This document shows, in pieces, positions 8,978 to 16,166 of a stretch of DNA of 19,046 nucleotides. Position 1 is the first letter of the stretch; every line of letters begins with the position of its first letter. Below the pieces are notes generated by a model, which ran no database searches, had not been told where the DNA came from, and worked only from the letters and a program-made list of their open reading frames with translations. The DNA is from an uncultured Clostridia bacterium (lineage in GTDB: Bacteria > Bacillota > Clostridia > Peptostreptococcales > Anaerovoracaceae), in contig CAKQNZ010000023.1 in NCBI GenBank assembly GCA_934255435.1, forward strand, positions 1 to 19,046, written 5' to 3'. The position numbers were made by a program, and so were the translations under genes.

Positions 8978-9682
8978 TTATGCTTCGATTATGTAAACTT
9001 TGAGGCCCGGAAGTCCTGTTTCCCTGCCTCCGCCTGTTTCTGTCTGTTTTATGATCCTGCCATCAGGCATACTGTCGGTATGGACGGCTCCTATGCCTAT
9101 GAGTCCTGCCAGTCCTGACGGAGTCACAAGCTCTGTGTCTGCATCAGCAGTCTGAAACTGCAGATCGCAGCTGTCCATCAGTGCTCTGACTGCAGGTACC
9201 GGTACCGGTATCTCTCCGTGGCTGCACACGATGGTGCCATGCCCGTCATAAAGCGTCGACGTCATCACTGCGTCCGGATCTATTGCTGCCACCGCCAGTG
9301 AAGTCCCCAGTGCATTTTTTATGGCTTCATCTCTGCCCACTTCATGGAAATGGACTGTCTCAAGCGTCGCTCCATGGACCCCTGCCTCAGCTTCTGCTAT
9401 GGCCTGATATATCCCTGCTGCATAATCTGCAGCCTTGTCGCTGACTCCGCTGTGGCTTATGATATGTTTAACGTCGCTGAAGCTCCTGCATGTGCTGTCG
9501 TGATGGTGATGATGCCCGTCATGACCATATTCACGGGTCTCAGCTTTTGAAAAGTCCACATCTTCTATCTGTTTCGTTATCTCATCTTCTGCGCCGCTCA
9601 GTGCAGTGACCGCATTGCGAAGCATATCTCCGCTGATACCGCCTGTGCAGTCAAAATACAAAATTTTCATTGTTACGTTCAA
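8978..9682 (-). CDS. Standalone LarC N-terminal-domain protein (LarC1-like)
   Basis: A 234-aa protein matching the first part of LarC, the CTP-dependent enzyme that inserts nickel to finish the nickel-pincer nucleotide cofactor of lactate racemase. The start ILYFDCTGGISGDM, the middle VHFHEVGRDEAIKNALG, and HGEIPVPVPAV and TELVTPSG near 155-189 are family signatures. A His-rich stretch (HDGHHHHHD, residues 54-62) would suit metal binding. The C-terminal half of LarC, which carries the nickel-insertion chemistry, is absent: the frame stops and the next gene starts 15 bases later, and no larA, larB or larE gene is in view. Start: TTG at 9682 has AAAGGGTGG close upstream; the ATG at 9670 fits the usual family start but lies too far from it. 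First gene of the valS operon. Function in isolation is unknown. Confidence 0.8.
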   Translation of the reverse strand: MNVTMKILYFDCTGGISGDMLRNAVTALSGAEDEITKQIEDVDFSKAETREYGHDGHHHHHDSTCRSFSDVKHIISHSGVSDKAADYAAGIYQAIAEAEAGVHGATLETVHFHEVGRDEAIKNALGTSLAVAAIDPDAVMTSTLYDGHGTIVCSHGEIPVPVPAVRALMDSCDLQFQTADADTELVTPSGLAGLIGIGAVHTDSMPDGRIIKQTETGGGRETGLPGLKVYIIEA

Positions 9683-9707
9683 AAACCACCCTTTTTCAAA
9701 AATCTGT

Positions 9708-9786
9708 TATCTTTAAATATACATCTAAAGTGCAAAAAAGTAAAGAGTCGAATACCACCCCGCAGCCTGGCTTATATCTTTAAATA
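9708..9786. repeat. 12-bp direct repeat in the divergent promoter region
   Basis: TATCTTTAAATA occurs at 9708-9719 and again at 9775-9786, both between the divergent LarC-like and BIG2 genes. The left copy overlaps the -10 box predicted for the minus-strand operon. It could be an operator pair or a chance AT-rich repeat. Confidence 0.5.
9716..9744 (-). promoter_or_regulatory. Promoter of the larC-like/sseB/valS/folC operon
   Basis: On the minus strand TTTACT (9739-9744) and TATATT (9716-9721) are 17 bases apart and end about 35 bases before the first start codon. The short leader has no room for a T-box riboswitch, so valS here is not controlled in that classic way from this promoter. Confidence 0.5.
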
Positions 9787-9810
9787 ATATTTTGCAGATG
9801 TCCTGTTTTT

Positions 9811-9842
9811 TTGAAAGAATATATGCAGATCTGGTGTATAAT
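9811..9842 (+). promoter_or_regulatory. Promoter of the BIG2-protein gene
   Basis: A perfect TATAAT at 9837-9842 lies 50 bases before the start codon. The best upstream hexamer, TTGAAA at 9811-9816, is 20 bases away, longer than the usual 17, so the -35 part is uncertain and an activator may be needed. Confidence 0.5.
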
Positions 9843-9891
9843 CGAACTGATACAATATTTCTGCCATTATGTAATATCGGAAGGAGAAAAA

Positions 9892-10803
9892 ATGAAAAGA
9901 AAACTATCTATCCTGACAGCAATCGCAGTCCTCATCGTTTCAGTGCTTGCTGTCCCTGCAGTATCATATGCTGCTAATGTGAAACTCAACAAGACATCAG
10001 TAACTTTGTACAAAGGTGCTGTGACTACTCTGAAGGTTTCAGGCACATCTGAAAAAGTATCATGGTCATCAAATTCAAAATCCATCGCTACCGTAAATTC
10101 AGCCGGCAGGATAACTGCTAAAAAGCCTGGCAAAACGACCATAAAGGCCAGAGTATCCGGCAAGACATACAAATGCAAAGTCTCTGTCAAAAAGATGAAA
10201 ACATCGAATTCAGCAGCAAAAAAAGCATTCAGGAAATATCTGGATAAAAGCATCAGCAAAAAATGGTCCAAATACAGCAAGTTCAGCAATTCAAACTTCA
10301 AGTTCATATGCCTCGATCTCGGATCAGGGAAAAACAAAGTACCGACTATGCTTGTATGGAACTCCGCATCAGCTCATTTTGAAGGATACATTGGCGTGTA
10401 TCAGTACATAGGCGGCAAAGTAAAATGCATCAACAAAAATGACTGGATATCCGCTGTATATCCATCCACCGGTACTGTCCTGACATGTTATCAGGGTGGG
10501 GGCTATGGTGAAACTAACACATGGTACTACAGCACTCTAAACAAAAAGACAGCTGCAAAGAACAAGGCATTCACAGCTATCCTTAGGGAAAGTTCTTTTG
10601 ATGATGAGAACGAATACGAATGGTGCCGTGAACAGTTTGGCAATGACGTATATAAAATAGGCAGCAGTCGTGTATCCAAATCGAAATTTGATTCATACTG
10701 CTCGTCGACGCTCAAAAGAAGCTCATCTGTTATAAGCAACAAAGCACTGTGCAGCAGCAGACTCAAAAACACGAAAGCCAACAGGAACTCATACTTCAGG
10801 TAA
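9892..10803 (+). CDS. Secreted BIG2-domain protein, unknown C-terminal domain
   Basis: A 303-aa exported protein and the only plus-strand gene. Residues 1-28 are a signal peptide (MKRK, hydrophobic core, cleavage after SYA). Residues 29-101 form one bacterial Ig-like BIG2 domain: VKLNKTSVTLYKGAVTTL, then VSWSSNSKSIATVNSAGRI and a GKTTIKARVSG strand. A Lys/Ser-rich stretch leads to a domain I do not recognise (about 135-220), with ICLDLGSGKNKVPTML, YIGVYQYIGGKVKCI and the aromatic stretch TNTWYYS. It loosely recalls clostridial secreted domains with a YxLxDIDGDGxPEL motif, but the acidic residues are lost. Start: ATG at 9892 with GGAAGGAG 5 bases upstream and the signal peptide directly after; an in-frame TTG at 9811 lies within the promoter. 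No membrane anchor or sortase signal is seen, so it is probably released or bound to the wall by charge. Confidence 0.82.
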   Translation: MKRKLSILTAIAVLIVSVLAVPAVSYAANVKLNKTSVTLYKGAVTTLKVSGTSEKVSWSSNSKSIATVNSAGRITAKKPGKTTIKARVSGKTYKCKVSVKKMKTSNSAAKKAFRKYLDKSISKKWSKYSKFSNSNFKFICLDLGSGKNKVPTMLVWNSASAHFEGYIGVYQYIGGKVKCINKNDWISAVYPSTGTVLTCYQGGGYGETNTWYYSTLNKKTAAKNKAFTAILRESSFDDENEYEWCREQFGNDVYKIGSSRVSKSKFDSYCSSTLKRSSSVISNKALCSSRLKNTKANRNSYFR

Positions 10804-10866
10804 AAAATTTTCAAACATCCAATACGAGGCTGCAGAAAAAGCCTGCAAATATCAAACACAGTCTTA

Positions 10867-10905
10867 AAAACAGAGACTCTTTCGAAATGAAAGAGTCTCT
10901 GTTTT
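10867..10905. terminator. Bidirectional hairpin terminator between convergent genes
   Basis: A perfect 17-bp stem (AAAACAGAGACTCTTTC and its complement, 10867-10883 and 10889-10905) with a 5-base loop, with a T-rich end on both strands. It ends the BIG2 gene on the plus strand and the protease gene on the minus strand. The protease stop codon (10904-10906) overlaps the stem. Confidence 0.92.
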
Positions 10906-13015
10906 ATTTCAGCCTGTACTTCACTGGTGATGACCATGGGCCATATATTTTCTTTCCTGCCTGTGTGCTGTATGATCTGACTTTGTAGTAATAAGTCTTT
11001 TTTCTCGCAGCCTTCAGGCTGATGCTTGTGCTGCCGGTGGTCTTTATGATGCTGTACTTTTTGCTTTTGTATTTCGATCTTGCTGTCTGGTATCCGCTGA
11101 CGCCTTTCATGCCTGACCATCTGACTTTCACTTTTGTCTTCGATGCTCTGGAAAGCTTCACGCCGCCGGTCTTCTTCAGTGTATAGATGCTGCTGGTCTT
11201 CGCCGGACTGTAGTACCTGTCGCCGTTGAAAGTCCTGTAGCTTTCCACTCTGAACACGTACTTCACGCCGTCTGCCAGGTCAGCCTTTTTCACTGAAGTG
11301 CCCGCAGTATGGCACAGCGTCCTGTAGCTGCTGTCTGTTGATTTCCTGTATGAAACTCTGTATCCGGATGCGCCCGGTACTTTTTTCCAGGACAGCTTCA
11401 CATCGTCATATCCGTAAAGGGACGCCTGCACCGATGATGGCGCTGACGGTGCGACCTTTTCCGTGGATGCAAAACCTTTTATCCTGGCGCAGAATTTATT
11501 ATCTGCTGCATCGTTCCAGCTGCTGCTGTATGAACTGTACCAGAAGCTCTGATCCCTGTCCAGACTGCACCTGAACCTCACCCATCCGTAGTCATCACTG
11601 CTCTCTGCACCGATGTACATCCTGTCTTTCACTGTCACGACTATGGAATATCTGCTGCCGGGACTGAGATATATGCCGTTTTCATCTTCTCCAAGATCCA
11701 CAGTATGGAACCCACGTCTTCCAAATGTCGCATCAGTTGAATACACTTTTTCTCCACTCTGAGGATCGTTTCTGTCTTTTACCTTCGTGTATACGTCTAC
11801 AGTACATTCTGCCTCGCTGCCGCCCGATCCGTTTGGATATGTGGTCAGACCGCAGGCTTTCAGCCGGTATCTGCTTCCGCCCGACGGTACAGTGAACACG
11901 TTCGCAGCCTTTTCTCCTGCCGACAGTGCGAACATACTTGGAATGGCGTTGCCGTCGTACTGGAAATTCCTGTCGTATCTTTCTGCCGGCTGCACCTCCA
12001 CTGACATGGCGTTCTCCAGGGATGCGTCTTCATATGACACATAAAAATATCCTCCGTCTCCCCAGGTAACGCCGTAGCTGTTCTGTACTATCCACGCCCC
12101 GTCGCTCTCCGGTCTGACAGCACTGGCGTCATCACTGCTGCTGTCGAAATTCTCACGGCTGTAGCTGTCGTCCCATCCTATTATCGTCGCTATATGATCG
12201 CCGTTGTATCTTTTATCGCAGTAATATGCACTGGTATCGAGGTCGAGATACTTCCAGTTCTTCACATAAAGACTCACAGTCACGCTGCCGTTTTTTTCGA
12301 TGTATTTCTTCACCGCTTCATTCGTTTCCGGAAAGTCCGCATTTCTCAGTACCACGTCATTGTCATATGCCAGAGAGCTGCTGAGGACTTTTCCTGCCCA
12401 CTTGTTGAAAGGAGCTTTCGACTCTGCCGCCATACCCGTCCAGCCTGCCATAGCCTGGAAAGTCATAAGATTGTTGCCTCCTGCATCTGTATAGTCGCTG
12501 ATACCTGTATCTTCACCGGTCACCAGCTGATTGCTGTCGCCTGCAGTGTTTCCCAGCGGGTCATTGACTCTGTTGTAAAAGAAATATCCAAGATGCACCG
12601 GAGACAGCTGACCTGCTCCGCTTATGTCCCTGTTCTGATACGCTCTTGATATCTCCGACGCTGTGGATGCTGAAAAAGCCCAGCAGAGACCTGTGCTGCC
12701 CTGGTTCTTGATCTTTATGTTGTCTGAATACCATTTTTCCTGCCTTGGATCATATGAAGACACTGCTCCAGCCGACCGGCTCTTTGCTCTTTTTCCTGCA
12801 CGTGAGCTTTCCTCGTCTCTGAGCCTTATATGTATTCCCGCATCTCTGGCTCCACCGCCATCTCCATCATCTGTAACTGTAACATCATCTCCATACGTCA
12901 CCGGCCGTCTGCTGCTGTCGGTTTCTTTTCCATATGAAAAATCTGACGGCAGAATAACGGCTGCCGCCAGAATCATAAACAATATACCTGCTGTAATATA
13001 GATCTTTCTCTTCAT
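10904..13015 (-). CDS. Secreted papain-like (C1A) cysteine protease with two FN3 repeats
   Basis: A 703-aa exported peptidase. Residues 1-29 are a signal peptide, and 30-85 a charged linker or propeptide. The papain fold spans about 86-340: oxyanion-hole Gln105 and nucleophile Cys111 in NQGSTGLCWAFSAS, His274 in GDHIATIIGWDD, and Asn312 in WIVQNSYGVTWGDGGYFYVSY. All catalytic residues are present. Residues 345-517 resemble the beta-sandwich ('lectin-like') domain that follows C1A domains in clostridial and archaeal surface proteases. Two fibronectin type III domains follow (about 520-615 and 616-703), each with a GYRV or GYQT strand. No sortase motif or C-terminal membrane helix is seen. The gene starts 28 bases after the kinase stop, with AGGA 4 bases upstream, so it is probably co-transcribed with the kinase. 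Substrate unknown. Confidence 0.92.
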   Translation of the reverse strand: MKRKIYITAGILFMILAAAVILPSDFSYGKETDSSRRPVTYGDDVTVTDDGDGGGARDAGIHIRLRDEESSRAGKRAKSRSAGAVSSYDPRQEKWYSDNIKIKNQGSTGLCWAFSASTASEISRAYQNRDISGAGQLSPVHLGYFFYNRVNDPLGNTAGDSNQLVTGEDTGISDYTDAGGNNLMTFQAMAGWTGMAAESKAPFNKWAGKVLSSSLAYDNDVVLRNADFPETNEAVKKYIEKNGSVTVSLYVKNWKYLDLDTSAYYCDKRYNGDHIATIIGWDDSYSRENFDSSSDDASAVRPESDGAWIVQNSYGVTWGDGGYFYVSYEDASLENAMSVEVQPAERYDRNFQYDGNAIPSMFALSAGEKAANVFTVPSGGSRYRLKACGLTTYPNGSGGSEAECTVDVYTKVKDRNDPQSGEKVYSTDATFGRRGFHTVDLGEDENGIYLSPGSRYSIVVTVKDRMYIGAESSDDYGWVRFRCSLDRDQSFWYSSYSSSWNDAADNKFCARIKGFASTEKVAPSAPSSVQASLYGYDDVKLSWKKVPGASGYRVSYRKSTDSSYRTLCHTAGTSVKKADLADGVKYVFRVESYRTFNGDRYYSPAKTSSIYTLKKTGGVKLSRASKTKVKVRWSGMKGVSGYQTARSKYKSKKYSIIKTTGSTSISLKAARKKTYYYKVRSYSTQAGKKIYGPWSSPVKYRLK

Positions 13016-13043
13016 AAATTCCTGATCTCAGAACATCGCATCA

Positions 13044-14894
13044 TCAGAAGTACTCATCGTCACTGCTGTCGAAATAGCCTCCATCGCTGCCGCTGCTTTT
13101 TTTCGAAGAAGAACTGCTGCTTTTCTTTGACGAACTGCTGCCGGAACCGGAAGAATAGCTGCTTCCCGAACTGCCGCTGCTGTAACTGTTGTACGTGCTG
13201 GTCTGCGGAGCTGTATATGTGGCTGCCGGAGGCGTATACACGTATACCTCCACTTTCACTGTCTCGCTGCGCCCGCCGGATACTATCCTTATCTTCGTAC
13301 TTCCCTTTTTCTTTGCTCTGATCTTACCTTTACTGTCTACTGTCGCTATAGCTTTGTTATCAGTATAATACATTATCTTCTCGTCTGCAAACTTTTCTGG
13401 TTTCAGTTTCGGTTTCAGCTGGACGCTGTCGCCTTTTTCGATGCTTATGCTCTTGTCTATATTGTATATATCGGTCACTTTAGGTATGACCTTTATCTTC
13501 ACCTGCCTGCTGAATGCCTTTGCCGACACTGTCAGCACAGTTTCACCTGTTTTCTCTGCAGATATGCTGCCGCTGCCGGACACAGTTATGATACTGCTGT
13601 CCTCTGCCTTGAAAGAAAGCGGCTCCTTGCTGAACCAGTCGGGCTCTATGTGGTACTTCGGAGAATATGTATCGCCGATATATATCTCCTCCTGGGATCT
13701 TATACCTGTTATGTCAGTCACTTTCTTAGGGACAGCAGCATATGCGATACCTGCAGCTGCCAGCACCACTGCTGCGCAGACAGCAGCTATAACTTTCTTT
13801 CGTCTTCCTGGCCCTGACCCGCTTCCGGATTTCCTGACATTATCTTTTCCTGCCGCATCTTCCTGCGGTGCATCCACATTGCCTGCAGCATCGTCACAGG
13901 AATGACTTTCCGGCACGTTGTACAGTGTCATCGACCTGTCGTTTTTAAGACTGGAAAGATGGTTTTTCTTTTTTTTGAAAAGCAGCGCCTGCAGCTCCTC
14001 TCTCATCTGCGCAGGGCTTGAATATCTTTCACTGGAATCGTAAGCACACGCCTTCATGATTATTTTCCGGAGTTTCGAAGATCCGTTTTTCGGATCCGGC
14101 AACTGCTCACGACGCATACGTCTCATGCAGGCTTCTTCCCTGTCATTGTATTTTATCGGCTGCGGATACTGCGGCATGAACGGCTGTCTGCCGTCATTCA
14201 GGAACTTGTACATCACAAGTCCAAGAGAATATATATCCACAGAAGGACCGTACGCTTCTCCTTTGAATACCTCCGGAGCCATATAAACATAGGTGCCTTT
14301 CCTGGACATGCCCAGCTTTGTCTTTTCAACGGTCTTGGCAATACCGAAATCACCCAGCTTGTAGTCGCCGCTGGGCGCTATGAAAATATTCTCAGGTTTT
14401 ATGTCACGGTGGATTATATCGTACTTCCTGCAGAACTCCAGTGCCCTGCATATGTCCACGCCAAGCTTCATCACATCGTCTTCCGTCATTGGATTGCTGT
14501 ATGTATACTCCAGAAGAGGCGTCAACAGCTCAAGACGTATCAGTATATCCCAGCCGATATCGTCTTCGTGCTCGATTATCATATGGTCTTCATAGCTGAC
14601 AATGTGACTGTTGCCTTTGAGTTTGGACATGAATGTGAACTCGTTCACTACGTTTTCAACAATGTCCTTGTAATATTCAGTTAGATCTCCCTCCGTCATT
14701 CCGTTTGACATGATACTTCTTACTTCGTCTCTGTCATGCGGTATAGTGATGGCTTTCAGTGCAGACTGGAAGACTATCCCCAGCTCCTCACGTTCGATCA
14801 TATATACCTGTCCGAACGCACCTTCACCTATTTTTTCTTTGATGTACCATGATCCGAAAAGAGGTTCGTATTGCTTGTAATAGTTTTCGTTCAT
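13044..14894 (-). CDS. Transmembrane Ser/Thr protein kinase with extracellular BIG2 domains
   Basis: A 616-aa Hanks-type kinase. The cytosolic kinase domain (about 16-305) has the Gly loop IGEGAFGQVY (22-31), Lys47 in ALKAI, the catalytic loop HRDIKPEN (162-169), DFG (182-184) and APE (206-208), so it should be active. A basic, Ser/Gly-rich juxtamembrane segment (306-367) precedes one membrane helix (about 368-387). Outside are two BIG2-type Ig domains (about 392-471 and 472-551) instead of the PASTA repeats of PknB/PrkC, then a Ser/Lys/Gly-rich tail ending in an acidic, aromatic patch (560-616). BIG2 ectodomains suggest binding of a surface or wall ligand (inference). No phosphatase gene of the PP2C type lies in view. 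Start: ATG at 14894 with a weak AGG 10 bases upstream and GGGGAG further back. The cysteine protease is the next gene. Confidence 0.94.
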   Translation of the reverse strand: MNENYYKQYEPLFGSWYIKEKIGEGAFGQVYMIEREELGIVFQSALKAITIPHDRDEVRSIMSNGMTEGDLTEYYKDIVENVVNEFTFMSKLKGNSHIVSYEDHMIIEHEDDIGWDILIRLELLTPLLEYTYSNPMTEDDVMKLGVDICRALEFCRKYDIIHRDIKPENIFIAPSGDYKLGDFGIAKTVEKTKLGMSRKGTYVYMAPEVFKGEAYGPSVDIYSLGLVMYKFLNDGRQPFMPQYPQPIKYNDREEACMRRMRREQLPDPKNGSSKLRKIIMKACAYDSSERYSSPAQMREELQALLFKKKKNHLSSLKNDRSMTLYNVPESHSCDDAAGNVDAPQEDAAGKDNVRKSGSGSGPGRRKKVIAAVCAAVVLAAAGIAYAAVPKKVTDITGIRSQEEIYIGDTYSPKYHIEPDWFSKEPLSFKAEDSSIITVSGSGSISAEKTGETVLTVSAKAFSRQVKIKVIPKVTDIYNIDKSISIEKGDSVQLKPKLKPEKFADEKIMYYTDNKAIATVDSKGKIRAKKKGSTKIRIVSGGRSETVKVEVYVYTPPAATYTAPQTSTYNSYSSGSSGSSYSSGSGSSSSKKSSSSSSKKSSGSDGGYFDSSDDEYF

Positions 14895-14973
14895 TCGATG
14901 ATTACCTGTCTCCCCAACAGAAAAATCAGCTGATGCTGTCCGTTACTCCATTAATAAACGGTGTATAGGATAT

Positions 14974-15003
14974 ATTATATCAAAAGGGAGATACAGCTTT
15001 CAA
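14974..15003 (-). promoter_or_regulatory. Promoter of the kinase-protease operon
   Basis: On the minus strand TTGAAA (14998-15003) and TATAAT (14974-14979) are 18 bases apart, about 80 bases before the kinase start. CCGTT occurs twice just upstream, 17 bases apart (15002-15006 and 15019-15023 as AACGG on the plus strand), one copy touching the -35 box; this could be a regulator site, but the evidence is thin. Confidence 0.7.
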
Positions 15004-15015
15004 CGGTTATACCAC

Positions 15016-15045
15016 AAAAACGGCTTTCTTGTAATTAAAAGCCGT
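15016..15045 (-). terminator. Terminator after the LytTR regulator gene
   Basis: On the minus strand an 8-bp stem (ACGGCTTT, 15020-15027 and 15038-15045) with a 10-base loop is followed by TTTTTG, about 100 bases past the regulator stop. It separates the regulator from the kinase promoter. Confidence 0.75.
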
Positions 15046-15148
15046 ATAAGTGTATCAAACGTCTTATGTCTTGTTGTTTTCTGACGCAGTATATTCTGTT
15101 TTTTCCTGTGTCAGTATGTTTTTTCAGTCTGTATCCTGCTGCAGATGG

Positions 15149-15874
15149 TCATTCGCTGAATCTGCTTCTCACATCTGTATAGTATGTCCTGCTGACAGGT
15201 ATCCTGTCCTTGGCTTCTGCGTCGAAACCCTTTTTCGAAAATGTCAGGTGATTGTTTTCCAGAGATATCACCTTGTCGAAATTTACTATATAGCTGTTGT
15301 GACATCTGATGAAATTCTCCGGAAGCATTTCACTCACTGACTCCATCTTGCCGTAAAAGGAATAAATCCCTTCCTCCGATACTATATTTATCTTTCTGTA
15401 TGACTTTTCAAAATAGAATATACCTCTGAGCGGCAGACGCACCAGATTGGATCTTATCTTCACTGTGATGTATTCATTGTCCTTCCAGCGTCCTGTCTTG
15501 GACGCCTTTTCAAAAACACTGGCAAGCTCGTCCTCTGCTGCCGGAAGCTGCAGTCTGTATATGAAATCCACGTTGTAAAGATCCCTGATATACTGAGTCG
15601 ACTCGCATACGAATACTATTTTCACATCAGGATAGTTCCTCTTGATAAGCCCTGCAGCGTCCACACCGTACCTGTCGCCGGGCTTTGCATATATGAAAGC
15701 CAGCTTTGCGCTGTGTTCCGACGTGTTCTGTCTGAGAAGTATCTTCTCACATGAGCCGCTGCTTATTATCTCGTACTCATCTATCATGTATTTTTCAAGA
15801 TCCATACGTTCTATAGCATCTGCAAGTTCTTTACGTCTTTCATCGTTACTGTCACAAATCAATATACTGCACAT
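15149..15874 (-). CDS. Orphan LytTR-family regulator with degenerate receiver domain
   Basis: A 241-aa two-domain regulator. The C-terminal half (about 135-240) is a LytTR DNA-binding domain: YITVKIRSNLVRLPLRGIFYFE, NFIRCHNSYIVNFDKVISLE and a closing IPVSRTYYTDVRSRF. The N-terminal half looks like a receiver (ILICDSNDERRKEL) but the phosphoacceptor position reads Tyr62 (FIYAKPGDRYG, where families have LDxxxPxxxG), the conserved Thr/Ser is Cys90, and no Lys is seen in the expected KP position (FIYRLQLP). It probably cannot be phosphorylated at the normal Asp, and no histidine kinase gene is nearby. Start: ATG at 15874 with GGGGGAG about 9 bases upstream. Its own terminator and likely promoter make it a single-gene transcript. 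Control of the adjacent kinase operon or of itself is inference. Confidence 0.9.
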   Translation of the reverse strand: MCSILICDSNDERRKELADAIERMDLEKYMIDEYEIISSGSCEKILLRQNTSEHSAKLAFIYAKPGDRYGVDAAGLIKRNYPDVKIVFVCESTQYIRDLYNVDFIYRLQLPAAEDELASVFEKASKTGRWKDNEYITVKIRSNLVRLPLRGIFYFEKSYRKINIVSEEGIYSFYGKMESVSEMLPENFIRCHNSYIVNFDKVISLENNHLTFSKKGFDAEAKDRIPVSRTYYTDVRSRFSE

Positions 15875-15915
15875 TAATACTTAACTCCCCCATTGTACTA
15901 ACTGAACCTTCGTCT

Positions 15916-15930
15916 CCGGACGATATCCGG
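15916..15930. repeat. Inverted repeat CCGGA-N5-TCCGG in the regulator leader
   Basis: A short perfect palindrome (15916-15920 and 15926-15930) between the likely promoter and start codon of the LytTR gene. TCTCCGG also occurs at 15913-15919 and 15972-15978. It could be an RNA hairpin or a binding site. Confidence 0.45.
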
Positions 15931-15942
15931 CACCAGGCTCTT

Positions 15943-15971
15943 ACTATAACCGTAAAATAACGCTTTTGTAA
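15943..15971 (-). promoter_or_regulatory. Likely promoter of the LytTR regulator gene
   Basis: On the minus strand TATAGT (15943-15948) is preceded by TTACAA (15966-15971) at 17-base spacing. The -35 is poor (three of six matches), so an activator may be required. TATAGTAA is also the best -10 sequence before the 390-aa gene. Confidence 0.4.
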
Positions 15972-15986
15972 TCTCCGGTCTTACAA
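15966..15986. promoter_or_regulatory. Operator-like inverted repeat TTGTAA-N9-TTACAA
   Basis: A perfect 6-bp inverted repeat whose left arm is exactly the predicted -35 box of the LytTR gene. Two further tandem repeats lie just upstream: CGATATTA twice (15993-16008) and CTTTCAAAAA twice (16024-16043). The position is what a repressor or activator site would have, but no binder is identified. Confidence 0.4.
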
Positions 15987-16037
15987 GCAATTCGATATTA
16001 CGATATTAATGTTAACACAGGGGCTTTCAAAAACTTT

Positions 16038-16079
16038 CAAAAAAAACAGGCAAAAACCGAAGTTTTTCCTGTTTTTTTG
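16038..16079. terminator. Hairpin terminator after the 390-aa gene
   Basis: AACAGG-C-AAAAA pairs with TTTTT-CCTGTT around a 6-base loop (CCGAAG), with one bulged base, flanked by A and T runs so that it can act on either strand. It lies about 90 bases past the stop of the 390-aa gene and before the regulator's promoter. Confidence 0.75.
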
Positions 16080-16166
16080 CATTTTTTTCTTTTTTACAGA
16101 AAACTGCATCAGATATCAGTAGATTTCAGCATGGATCATAGCCCGAAACTGCAGTGACAATCTGCA

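Noticed and set aside
9683..9891. T-box or other riboswitch before the valS operon
   Set aside because: The leader from the predicted promoter is too short, and no T-box sequence or terminator/antiterminator pair is visible.
9867..10337. 156-codon minus-strand frame opposite the BIG2 gene
   Set aside because: It covers the promoter-proximal part of a gene with signal peptide and ribosome binding site, and shows only hydrophobic antisense bias.
10527..11120. 197-codon minus-strand frame across the convergent terminator
   Set aside because: It crosses a strong terminator and overlaps the ends of two well-supported genes in wrong frames.
13441..13905. 154-codon plus-strand frame inside the kinase gene
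   Set aside because: Antisense to the kinase BIG2 and membrane region; composition mirrors the complementary Ser/Ala codons.
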